The notes under the pieces were generated by a model. That model did not search any database, was not told the origin of the DNA, and saw nothing but the letters and a program-made list of their open reading frames with translations. This document shows, piece by piece, positions 48,823 through 56,236 of a stretch of DNA of 64,000 nucleotides; the first letter of the stretch is position 1, and each line of letters opens with the position of its first letter. Both the position numbers and the translations under genes were made by a program. The stretch covers positions 1,736,001 through 1,800,000 of the forward strand of contig CBDEUH010000004.1 in NCBI GenBank assembly GCA_965243255.1, given 5' to 3'. The stretch is from Bin87 sp965243255 (lineage in GTDB: Bacteria > Chloroflexota > Dehalococcoidia > Lucifugimonadales > UBA3495).

Positions 48823-48824
48823 AA

Positions 48825-48850
48825 CCTTGTTTCCTTCCACTATTCAGCTG
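48825..48850 (-). other. 5' arm of the 16S precursor processing stem
   Basis: The leader segment just before the mature 16S 5' end is complementary to the trailer at 47099-47125 (see that entry). It lies about 50 nt after the predicted transcription start. Confidence 0.8.
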
Positions 48851-48906
48851 TTAAACTGCCCGCACCGCCGGAGGCGCACTGCCCTCGACGGCGGATGCGT
48901 TCGGTA

Positions 48907-48935
48907 ACTCTACTCCATCCCAGGCCCCTTGTCAA
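48907..48935 (-). promoter_or_regulatory. 16S rRNA promoter
   Basis: Consensus TTGACA (48930-48935, minus strand), exactly 17 nt, then TAGAGT (48907-48912). It predicts a start near 48900. Confidence 0.75.
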
Positions 48936-49058
48936 CACCGGCTTTAGCGGACCTTTGGGCAGGGGCGCCGGGGGAGGCGGCTTTGCCAGCCCGGGACTGT
49001 GGTGGTATCATGGGTAGCGGCGTGGCCGGGCTTTGCCGGCGGCGCGAATTATTCAGAT

Positions 49059-49415
49059 GGGGACGCGTAGGTTCGACAGGAGCGTTTTCTGACGGATTGC
49101 AGGCCGAGGCTGCTGCTGCCCTCGCTAAAAACGGCGGCGAACAAGTAACTGGCGAACGTGAATTCGCTCTAGCCGCCTAAACGCGGCTACGTCTGCCACC
49201 AGTAGGCCCGGGAGCCGGGAAGCGGACGACTAATTATTCCGGGATGCTACCTCGGGGACGCCGATGACCGGGGCCACAGATTTTATCGGCTGGCTGCTTC
49301 TGAATCCCGTCGGCGGGAGTCCCCAGCAGCGAGACTAAAGCGCCGAACACGCTTGTAGCATATCCGATCAGGGGAGTTTCTGGACGGGGAGTGCGACTCT
49401 CCCCCGTCTCCACCA
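49059..49415 (+). ncRNA. ssrA: Transfer-messenger RNA (tmRNA)
   Basis: tmRNA rescues stalled ribosomes. The 5' end GGGGACGCGTAGGTTCGACA pairs with the 3' end CGTCTCC followed by A and an encoded CCA (49413-49415). The third acceptor pair is G-U, the alanine identity element. The T-arm GACGGGGAGTGCGACTCTCC is intact. The mRNA-like part resumes at GCT 49124 and stops at TAA 49178-49180. It encodes the 18-residue tag AKNGGEQVTGEREFALAA with the usual ALAA degron. It is divergent from the 16S gene. A T-rich run (TTTTATTTTT) follows and may end transcription. Confidence 0.95.
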
Positions 49416-49459
49416 TTTTATTTTTGATCCCCTCACACCCTGCAATCCGGTGATTTGAC

Positions 49460-50302
49460 ATGACCTCATCACGAAAACCCGTCGCCGTGGTCATCGGCGC
49501 GACGTCCAAGTGGCAGGCCGACGGACGCAACACGCACCTGGTACACGGCGGAGACATCGACGACAGCGACCTGCCCATCGGCGTGCGCTGGGGCGTGGGC
49601 GGCGCCATCTCCCAGAAGTTCGCGCAGGAGGGCTTTCTGACCGTGTTGACGACGCGCAGCACGGCCAACGCGGAGCCGCTGAACGCAGCCATCCGGGAAC
49701 AGGGCGGCGACAGCATGATCGTGGAGCTGGACCTCTCCATCCCGGAGTCGATATCCGGGGCCTTTGCCCGCATCAGGGAGGAGGCTGGCGACCCGGACGT
49801 GCTGGTCTATAACGCGGGCTACCTGGAGGGGCGGGACCTGCCGCCGGAGATGGAGCTGCTGGAGCACATGCCCTACGAAATGTTTGAGACGGCCCAGCAC
49901 ATTTCCAGCAGCGGGCCGTTTTTGGTAGCGAAGGAAGTGCTGCCGGCCATGCGAGAGCGGGGCGAGGGCAGCATTCTGTTTTCCAACAACGCCGCCGGGT
50001 TGCGGGGACGGAAGCGCTACACCGGTCAATCGCTGTACTATCCGCGGGTGATGATGCGGACGCTGGCGCAGGCTTTGACCGAGGAATACTCCGAGCACGG
50101 GGTACACGTGGCCAACGTGGTGATTGACGGCACCATTGACTCGCCGGGCACCCGGGCCATGCCGCGGGCGCAGCAGCACCCGGAATTGATTATCAATCCG
50201 GTGAAGATCGCCGAGGCGTTCTACTACCTGCACACCCAGGACAGGTCCTGCTGGACGCACGAACTGCAGCTGACGCCCTACGCCAGCAAGCCGAGCTTTT
50301 AG
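49460..50302 (+). CDS. Atypical short-chain dehydrogenase/reductase with split glycine loop
   Basis: A 280-residue SDR-fold protein. The Rossmann start VAVVIGATS (8-16) is followed by 28 extra residues (17-44) before GVGGAIS (45-51). The TGxxxGxG loop is thus interrupted in frame. Later segments are recognisable (VYNAG, GSILFSNNAAGLRGR). The active-site region reads SLYYPRVMMRTLAQAL: where this SDR group has Lys, Arg196 is found. Binding of NAD(P) and catalysis are therefore uncertain. The ATG at 49460 has only a weak GGTGA upstream. It is followed 39 nt later by an LLM oxidoreductase with a strong ribosome site, probably one operon. Confidence 0.78.
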   Translation: MTSSRKPVAVVIGATSKWQADGRNTHLVHGGDIDDSDLPIGVRWGVGGAISQKFAQEGFLTVLTTRSTANAEPLNAAIREQGGDSMIVELDLSIPESISGAFARIREEAGDPDVLVYNAGYLEGRDLPPEMELLEHMPYEMFETAQHISSSGPFLVAKEVLPAMRERGEGSILFSNNAAGLRGRKRYTGQSLYYPRVMMRTLAQALTEEYSEHGVHVANVVIDGTIDSPGTRAMPRAQQHPELIINPVKIAEAFYYLHTQDRSCWTHELQLTPYASKPSF

Positions 50303-50341
50303 CCGTCGCCGGGGTGGGCATGAATTTGAAGGAGTGAGCGT

Positions 50342-51406
50342 ATGGACGTTGGAATGATGATGATTTTCACCAGCTACGGCTGGGAAGACGGCTCGGACGG
50401 GCAGATGTGGGAGGAGGAACTGCGCTTGGCCGAAATGGCCGCCGACAGCGGGTTTGATTGCCTCTGGTCTGCCGAGCACCATTTCAACGACTATTCCTTT
50501 GTGCCGGACAACCTCCAGGTGATGACCCACGTGGCGGCCAAGCATCCCGACATTGACGTGGGCACGGCGGCGGTGATACTGCCGTGGCACAATCCGCTGC
50601 GGGTGGCAGAGAACGCTGCCGTCCTGGACCTGCTGAGCAACGGCCGGCTGCGGCTGGGGTTCGGGCGGGGGCTGGCCCGGCGGGAATTCGCGACCTTCGG
50701 CATCAGCATGGACGAATCGCGGGAACGCTTTGACGAAGCGGCGCCGATGATTGTCAACGCGCTCAACACCGGCTTCATCGAGGGGGACGGCCCCCACTAT
50801 CCGCAGGTCCGGACGGAAATCCGGCCGCGACCGCAGCACTCGTTTGACGGGCGCATCTATGCCGTGGCCGCCAGCGACGACTCGGTGCTCTCGGCGGCCA
50901 AGCTGGGGGCGCACATCATCATGTTCGCCGACCGGCCCTGGGATATGCGGATGCCGGGGATCGAGCGGGGCCGGGCGTTGCACCGGGAGTTTCACGGCAC
51001 GGAGCCGCCGGCGCTGATGCTGACCGAGTTCGTGGTGTGCGGAACGGACCTGGAACAGTGCGAGGAAGAGGCCCGGCAGTACCAGGGCAAGTTCGTGGAG
51101 AGCAACTTCTATCACTACGAGTTTCTGGGGGACCACTTCGGCTCGGTTAAGGGCTACGACGCCTACCAGCAGAAGGCGGAAATCGCCCGGGCCGCCGGCC
51201 TGGAAGGAGCCGTGGAAGGCTTTATGAAGGCGGCCAGCTGGGGCACCCCGGACAAGATCCTGCGTGGTCTTGAGGAACGTAAGGAACTGCTGGGCGACTT
51301 CGAGCTGAACGTCGCCTTCCGGTTTGGCGGCACTCCGCCCCAGGTTGCGGAGCGCAGCCTGCAGCTATTCGCCAAAGAAGTGCTGCCCGTGTTGAAGTCC
51401 TGGTAG
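50342..51406 (+). CDS. LLM-class (luciferase-like) flavin-dependent oxidoreductase
   Basis: A 354-residue luciferase-like TIM-barrel protein. It has LAEMAADSGFDCLWSAEHHF, then VGTAAVILPWHNPLRVAENA and LDLLSNGRLRLGFGRGLARRE, the flavin-binding framework of alkanal-monooxygenase-like enzymes. AAGGAG lies 8 nt before the ATG. It is downstream of the split-loop SDR and convergent with a CMD-like gene. It differs from the enzyme at 5375 in length and sequence, so it is a paralogue for another substrate. Confidence 0.88.
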   Translation: MDVGMMMIFTSYGWEDGSDGQMWEEELRLAEMAADSGFDCLWSAEHHFNDYSFVPDNLQVMTHVAAKHPDIDVGTAAVILPWHNPLRVAENAAVLDLLSNGRLRLGFGRGLARREFATFGISMDESRERFDEAAPMIVNALNTGFIEGDGPHYPQVRTEIRPRPQHSFDGRIYAVAASDDSVLSAAKLGAHIIMFADRPWDMRMPGIERGRALHREFHGTEPPALMLTEFVVCGTDLEQCEEEARQYQGKFVESNFYHYEFLGDHFGSVKGYDAYQQKAEIARAAGLEGAVEGFMKAASWGTPDKILRGLEERKELLGDFELNVAFRFGGTPPQVAERSLQLFAKEVLPVLKSW

Positions 51407-51419
51407 GCGCGGGGGCCGA

Positions 51420-51977
51420 TTAAACCGGCAGCACCGGCTCCGTGCGCTCGGCTGGCAGCTCGACCTCGAAGGCGTTGAGGAAGAAGGCGGTTTGGGCGTA
51501 GTTGCCCATCAGCGCGGTGATTTCAACCAGGTGCTGGGCGCCGAACTGCTCCAGGGCGATCTGGAAGGTTGACGCCGAGATGCGGTGGTTGCGGTAGAAC
51601 TCGTTGCAGTAGTTGACGATGGCCTGCTCGTCGTCGGCCATGGACGGCAGGGGTTGGCGGTCGCGCAAGGCGTCCACGAGGGCGTCGCTGACGCCTTCGC
51701 GGCGGGCGGCGGGAGCGTGGGCGTTCCAGATGTAGGGGCAGTCGAAGAACCGGGCGGTGGCCAGGATGGCCAGCTCCTGGATGCGCTTGGGGAAAGTGCT
51801 CTCGAAGCGTAGGTAGCCGGTGAGATGGCTGCGGCGTCGGGCCATTTCCGGGCTGTTGATGGCGATGGAGTAGGGGCCGCCGGTGATGGCGCCGCTGGTG
51901 TCGGCGGTAAGTTCGTCGAAGGCTTCCCGAAATTCCTCGGGGACCATGTCTCGGGTTACTACGGGTAGTCTGGCCAT
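51420..51977 (-). CDS. Carboxymuconolactone decarboxylase/AhpD-fold protein without CxxC
   Basis: A 185-residue helical protein of the CMD/AhpD-like fold. The core ELAILATARFFDCPYIWNAH matches the family, but the redox CxxC of AhpD is reduced to Cys80 with Ile83 in the second position; His87 is kept. Peroxidase activity is therefore unlikely and a lyase or decarboxylase-type role is possible. ATG 51977 has AAGGAG 5-6 nt upstream. It follows the Gfo/Idh/MocA gene by 15 nt in one operon. Confidence 0.82.
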   Translation of the reverse strand: MARLPVVTRDMVPEEFREAFDELTADTSGAITGGPYSIAINSPEMARRRSHLTGYLRFESTFPKRIQELAILATARFFDCPYIWNAHAPAARREGVSDALVDALRDRQPLPSMADDEQAIVNYCNEFYRNHRISASTFQIALEQFGAQHLVEITALMGNYAQTAFFLNAFEVELPAERTEPVLPV

Positions 51978-51992
51978 GATGCTCCTTTTGAA

Positions 51993-52985
51993 TCAGTGGG
52001 TTGGGATGTGGATTGCGGCCGGGAGGCCGGTTTCAACGGACTCATAGGCCTTGAGGGCCAAAGTGAGGTCGGCGATACCGTCGTGGCCGTTCATCAGGGG
52101 TTGCCGGCTTTCCGCGATGCTGCGGTGGAACTCGGCGACGGTGGCGGCCAGGCCGGTGACGTCCTGCTCAAAGTTCATCACTGATTCGGCGTCGCCGTCA
52201 AGTAGGGTGAACTGGGGCCGGCCCAGCTGGAAGTGGGCCGAGGCCGTCGATCCGGAAATGGAAACCCACGACCGTTGAGTTACGGGAACCACGTTCCAGG
52301 AGTGATTGATGACGCCAACCACGCCTTCCGGGGTGGTTGCGACGATCACGACGCCGTCTTCCGCGTCCAGGCCGGGTTGGCCGGGGAGGACCTGCCGGGC
52401 GTAGATTTCGCAGGGTTGGCCGACGAGGTAGGCCAGGACGCTGAGCTTGTGGATGCCGCCGTCGATGAGCACACCGCCGCCGTTGAGCTCCCGGCGGTTG
52501 CGCCAGCCGGAAGGGCGAAAGGGGAACTGTTCCTGCAGTTGGATCAGACGGGGCTGGCCGAGCCGGCCCTGGGTCAGCAGGGTTTTGGCCTCCTGGACGG
52601 TGGGCATAAAGCGGTAGTTTTCGGCCACCATCAGGTTGACGCGGGCGGCTTCGGTCTCGCGCACCATGGCCTCGGCGTCGGACAGGGTCGCAGCGATGGG
52701 TTTTTCAACCAGGGCGTGTTTGCCGTTGCGGGCGGCCAGGGAGACGTGCTCACGGTGCAGGTGATGGGGCGTGCAGACGTACAGGGCGTCCACCCTGGGG
52801 TCGGCGGCGGCGGCGGAATAGCTGCCGAAAGCGTCCACGCCGTGGTAGCGGGCGGCGTATTCGCGGGCCCGGGCGAGGTCGCGACTGGCGAAATAGAGGT
52901 CGATATCGCCACGCAACTGGGCGATGGACTCAGCGAAGGTCCTGGCAAAGGCGCCGCAGCCCAGGACGCACAGACCGAAATTCAA
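51993..52985 (-). CDS. Gfo/Idh/MocA-family dehydrogenase
   Basis: A 330-residue NAD(P)-dependent dehydrogenase, typically acting on sugars or inositols. It has the N-terminal Rossmann motif FGLCVLGCGAFARTFAESI, VDALYVCTPHHLHREHV and the hallmark KHALVEKPIAATLSDAEAM with the EKP lysine. The C-terminal alpha/beta domain includes GGGVLIDGGIHKLSVLAYLVG, with the conserved catalytic-region His. ATG 52985 begins MNFGLCV. It is the first gene of a two-gene operon with the CMD-like protein. The exact substrate is unknown. Confidence 0.88.
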   Translation of the reverse strand: MNFGLCVLGCGAFARTFAESIAQLRGDIDLYFASRDLARAREYAARYHGVDAFGSYSAAAADPRVDALYVCTPHHLHREHVSLAARNGKHALVEKPIAATLSDAEAMVRETEAARVNLMVAENYRFMPTVQEAKTLLTQGRLGQPRLIQLQEQFPFRPSGWRNRRELNGGGVLIDGGIHKLSVLAYLVGQPCEIYARQVLPGQPGLDAEDGVVIVATTPEGVVGVINHSWNVVPVTQRSWVSISGSTASAHFQLGRPQFTLLDGDAESVMNFEQDVTGLAATVAEFHRSIAESRQPLMNGHDGIADLTLALKAYESVETGLPAAIHIPTH

Positions 52986-53193
52986 ATGAGCACCGCCATG
53001 GAGGAGAATCGCCGGACCCGGCGCGGGCCGGGAACACGGGGGCAGGGTAACCCGGAAACGGGAATAAAGCCAGCCGACCGGATTGGCCTGACAAGACCAT
53101 GATAGAACAGGCGTGCGGCACGGTGCAAGGGGCGGGTGTCATCGGGAGGTACAAGATTCAGGGATTGGCGGGGTTGTCGGGCGGCGCATGGGC

Positions 53194-53199
53194 TATAAT
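53194..53199 (+). promoter_or_regulatory. -10 element placing transcription start at the desulfurase ATG
   Basis: TATAAT ends 6 nt before the ATG at 53206, so the usual initiation distance falls on the start codon, which suggests a leaderless mRNA. No -35 at standard spacing is visible. Confidence 0.5.
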
Positions 53200-53205
53200 G
53201 CGGCC

Positions 53206-54354
53206 ATGAGCGACATCTACCTGGACTACAACGCCACCACACCCATCGACCCGCAGGTTGCCGAGGCGATGCTGCCCTACGTGCACGGGCGGTTCGGCAA
53301 TCCGTCCAGCGGGCACAGCTTCGGGCTGGCCGCGCGGCAGGGGGTTGATCTGGCCCGGCGGCAGGTGGCCGGTGTGCTGGGCTGCGCTGATGACGATCTG
53401 ATCTTCACCGGCGGCGGCACCGAGGCCAACAATCACGCCATCAAGGGCGTGGCCGGGGCTTACCGGAGCCGGGGCAATCACATCATCACCTCGACGGTGG
53501 AGCATCCGGCGGTTACGGAGGTATGCGGCTACCTCGAGGGCCGGGGCTATCGCATCACCCATGTGCCGGTGGACGAGTACGGCATCGTTGATCCGCAGGA
53601 CGTGGAGGAGGCCATCACGTCGGAGACCTTGCTGGTTACCATCATGCACGCCAACAACGAGGTGGGTTCCATCCAGCCCATCGCGGAGATTGCGGACATC
53701 GCACACCGCCGGGGGGTCCTGGTGCACAGCGACTGCGCGCAGTCCATCGGGAAAATTCCGGTGAAGGCGGACGACCTGGGCGTTGACTTGCTCTCGGTGG
53801 CCGGGCACAAGTTGTACGCGCCCAAGGGCATCGGAGCGCTGTACGTGAGGCCCGGCGTGGAACTGGAAAAGCTGATGCACGGGGCCAACCACGAACTGGA
53901 CCGGCGGGCCGGCACCGAAAACGTGATCCACATGGCCGGGCTGGGGAAAGCCTGCGAGCTGATTGAACAGAACCTGACCGAATATGCGGGACACATGGTA
54001 GCGATGCGCGACCGGCTGGAGTGTGGGCTGCTGGAATCCGGTGAGGAGGCGCGGGTGAACGGGCACCCGGAAAAGCGGCTGCCCAACACGTGCAGCATCG
54101 GGTTTCGCGGGCTGGAGGCGGATGGTATACTGGCCGGTCTGCCCACGGTGGCTGCATCGGCTGGCGCGGCCTGCCACAGTGACCGGGTGGAAGTGTCGCA
54201 CGTGCTGGCGGCGATGAACGTCCCCACCGAGCACGCCATGGGTACGCTGCGGCTTACGGTGGGACGGTTCACCACCCAGGACGAGATCGACCGGGCGGTG
54301 GCCGAGATAGTGAAAACAGTGGGGAACATGAGAAGGAAGGGAGAAACAACATGA
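53206..54354 (+). CDS. Cysteine desulfurase (NifS/IscS class)
   Basis: A 382-residue PLP enzyme that takes sulfur from cysteine for Fe-S clusters and thio-modifications, such as those needed by MtaB. It starts MSDIYLDYNATTPIDP. It has the PLP-histidine segment SGHSFG, HANNEVGSIQPI, VHSDCAQSIGK, the PLP-lysine motif VAGHKLYAPKGIGALYV and the catalytic-Cys loop ASAGAACHSDRVEVSHVL. The loop and length are class I (NifS/IscS). Start at 53206; the frame upstream lacks signals. Its end overlaps the peptidase gene (ATGA). No iscU or other Fe-S gene is beside it. Confidence 0.92.
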   Translation: MSDIYLDYNATTPIDPQVAEAMLPYVHGRFGNPSSGHSFGLAARQGVDLARRQVAGVLGCADDDLIFTGGGTEANNHAIKGVAGAYRSRGNHIITSTVEHPAVTEVCGYLEGRGYRITHVPVDEYGIVDPQDVEEAITSETLLVTIMHANNEVGSIQPIAEIADIAHRRGVLVHSDCAQSIGKIPVKADDLGVDLLSVAGHKLYAPKGIGALYVRPGVELEKLMHGANHELDRRAGTENVIHMAGLGKACELIEQNLTEYAGHMVAMRDRLECGLLESGEEARVNGHPEKRLPNTCSIGFRGLEADGILAGLPTVAASAGAACHSDRVEVSHVLAAMNVPTEHAMGTLRLTVGRFTTQDEIDRAVAEIVKTVGNMRRKGETT

Positions 54355-55703
54355 CCACGCAGACCAACCCAGGGGCGCTGGACTCCGGCACCCTGGCCGG
54401 CTTTCAGGACGGCTTTGCCGCCCAGCCCAACCACCAGCTGATGCAGAACGTCGTTACGCAGCACGACGTGAACGACGTGGCGCTGAACCGCAACATTGTG
54501 GCGGAGGCGGTCAACTCGTTTTCGACAGTGCTGGACGACTGGGGCGTTACCAACCAGGCTCGTTCCGGGCGCTGCTGGATGTTCGCCGGGCTGAACCTGT
54601 TCCGCTCCGAGACCCGGAACCTGCTGAACGTTAAGGAGTTTGAGTTCAGCCAGAGCTACGTGATGTTCTGGGACAAGATGGAACGGGCCAACTACATCCT
54701 GGAGGCCGTGATTGAGACGGCCGACCGGCCAGTGGACGACCGGGTGGTGGCGTGGCTGCTGCAACAGCCCCTGGGCGACGGCGGGCAGTGGGATATGTTC
54801 GTGAGCCTGGTGCGCAAGCACGGCGTGGTGCCCAAGACGGTGATGCCGGAAACGGAAAGCTCGGGCAACTCGATGCGGATGAACGCCGGCCTGAACTACC
54901 AGGTGCGGCAGGGTGCGCGGAACATCCGGCGCATTTACAGCGAAGAGGGCGGCCTGGACGCCATGCGGGCGGCCAAGCAGGAGAGTCTGAAAGCCATTTA
55001 CCAAATCCTGTCCATCCACCTGGGGAACCCGCCGGACAACTTTGACTGGCAGTGGAAGGACAAGGACGGCGAGTTTCACCGTGAAGGCGCGATGACGCCG
55101 TTGGAGTTCGCGGAGAAGTACATCGCCACGCCGATGGAGGAGTACGTGTGCCTGGTTCACGACCCGCGGCAGTCCAGCCCGCCGGGGCGCACCTACACGG
55201 TGCAGTACCTGGGGAACGTGGTGGACGGGACCCGCATCAAGTACCTGAACGTGGACATTGAGCTGATGAAGGACATCGCCATGCGGATGCTGCAGGACGG
55301 TCAGCCCGTGTGGATGGGTTGCGACACCGGCAAGCAGATGCACCGGGACAAGGGACTGTGGGACGCCGAACTGTTCGACTACGGCAGCGTGTACAGCGCC
55401 GACTTTGAGATGGACAAGGCGGACCGGCTGGAGTACCACCAGACGGCGATGACCCATGCGATGCTGTTCACCGGCGTGGACGTGGTGGACGGGAAGCCTC
55501 GCCGCTGGCGGGTGGAAAACAGCTGGGACGACAAGGTGGGCGACAAGGGATTCTTCCTGATGAACGATTCCTGGTTCGCCGAGTACATGTTTGAGATCGC
55601 GGCGCCGAAGAGCTACCTGCCGGCCGAGCTGCAGGAGGCGCTGGACCTGGAGCCGATTGTGCTGCCGCCGTGGGACCCTATGGGGTCGCTGGCGACGGCC
55701 TAG
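54351..55703 (+). CDS. pepC: C1-family aminopeptidase (PepC/bleomycin hydrolase)
   Basis: A cytoplasmic papain-fold aminopeptidase. The 450-residue protein has the nucleophile motif NQARSGRCWMFAGLNLFRSE. The catalytic His segment is MTHAMLFTGVDVVDGKPRRW and the Asn segment is VENSWDDKVGDKGFFLMNDSW, in the order of bleomycin hydrolases. Length matches the family (about 440-460), and the C-terminal tail is present. The ATG overlaps the desulfurase stop by 4 nt, so expression is coupled. The shared cysteine theme is suggestive, but no functional link can be shown. Confidence 0.93.
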   Translation: MTTQTNPGALDSGTLAGFQDGFAAQPNHQLMQNVVTQHDVNDVALNRNIVAEAVNSFSTVLDDWGVTNQARSGRCWMFAGLNLFRSETRNLLNVKEFEFSQSYVMFWDKMERANYILEAVIETADRPVDDRVVAWLLQQPLGDGGQWDMFVSLVRKHGVVPKTVMPETESSGNSMRMNAGLNYQVRQGARNIRRIYSEEGGLDAMRAAKQESLKAIYQILSIHLGNPPDNFDWQWKDKDGEFHREGAMTPLEFAEKYIATPMEEYVCLVHDPRQSSPPGRTYTVQYLGNVVDGTRIKYLNVDIELMKDIAMRMLQDGQPVWMGCDTGKQMHRDKGLWDAELFDYGSVYSADFEMDKADRLEYHQTAMTHAMLFTGVDVVDGKPRRWRVENSWDDKVGDKGFFLMNDSWFAEYMFEIAAPKSYLPAELQEALDLEPIVLPPWDPMGSLATA

Positions 55704-55715
55704 CGGGGTGCATGC

Positions 55716-55740
55716 AGGGGCGGGTCTAAGACCCGCCCCT
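55716..55740. terminator. Palindrome AGGGGCGGGTCT / AGACCCGCCCCT, probable bidirectional terminator
   Basis: Twelve-base perfect arms around a single A, between the convergent pepC and HAD genes, followed by AAACTTATT. It resembles the palindrome at 22683 in its outer bases, so it is probably also a member of a dispersed family. Confidence 0.6.
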
Positions 55741-55766
55741 AAACTTATTGGGCGGTGGCCGGCCGG

Positions 55767-56120
55767 TCAGGCTTCGGCGTCGAACCAGGGCTTGGCGGCG
55801 GCTTCGTCCGGCCAGAGGAAGTCGAAACCGTTGCGGAGGGCGTTCTGGCGGTCGAGGTCTTCCCGGTCGCCGATGTGGTAGTAGGCGTCGGCCTCGAAGC
55901 CGGACTTGACCTCGGCCAGCAGATGCTTGGCGACGGTGAAGTCAACGCTGATGTCAAATTCCTCCCACATGGAGCGCTGGCTGCTGGGGGGTCGGTCGGA
56001 GCAGCTGCCGATGAGGAAGCCCTTGTCGCGGACGATGCGGACCATCTCCATGGTCAAGGGGCCGGGCGGGTCGCCCACCTCCAGGGTGCCGTCGATGTCA
56101 AAGCTGATGAGGATTGCCAT
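55767..56120 (-). CDS. Small capless HAD-like hydrolase
   Basis: A 117-residue protein with HAD motif I FDIDGTLEVGD (the two Asp residues), a motif II-like GSCSDRPPSS and a motif IV-like YYHIGDREDLDRQNA. It lacks cap domains and is much shorter than most HAD phosphatases. A motif III lysine is plausible in FTVAKHLLAE. It may be a minimal phosphatase or a non-catalytic relative. ATG 56120 has GAGG about 8 nt upstream. It stands between a terminator palindrome and the thiolase gene on the same strand. Confidence 0.7.
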   Translation of the reverse strand: MAILISFDIDGTLEVGDPPGPLTMEMVRIVRDKGFLIGSCSDRPPSSQRSMWEEFDISVDFTVAKHLLAEVKSGFEADAYYHIGDREDLDRQNALRNGFDFLWPDEAAAKPWFDAEA

Positions 56121-56193
56121 ACTGTTGCCTCGGTTGGGGTTGATGGGACGGAAGTTGGGGCGCCCACGGGGGACGCCCGGATTGGTTTCCGCA

Positions 56194-56228
56194 GTGTCTG
56201 GATTCCCGCCTTCGCGGGAATGACGGGG
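56194..56228. repeat. Palindromic repeat ATTCCCGC-CTTC-GCGGGAAT
   Basis: Eight-base perfect arms (56202-56209, 56214-56221) with a CTTC loop, flanked by GTCTGG and GACGGGGG. This is a form of the common bacterial dispersed palindrome. A degenerate copy is at 59091-59120. Confidence 0.7.
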
Positions 56229-56236
56229 GTTATTGG

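Noticed and set aside
48929..49180. An 83-codon frame ending in the tmRNA tag
   Set aside because: Its end is the tmRNA tag reading frame and its first part crosses the tmRNA 5' end and promoter. It is not a separate gene.
54351..55703. Functional link of the PepC-type peptidase with sulfur metabolism
   Set aside because: Only the 4-nt overlap with the desulfurase suggests it. The peptidase is general, so no pathway is claimed.
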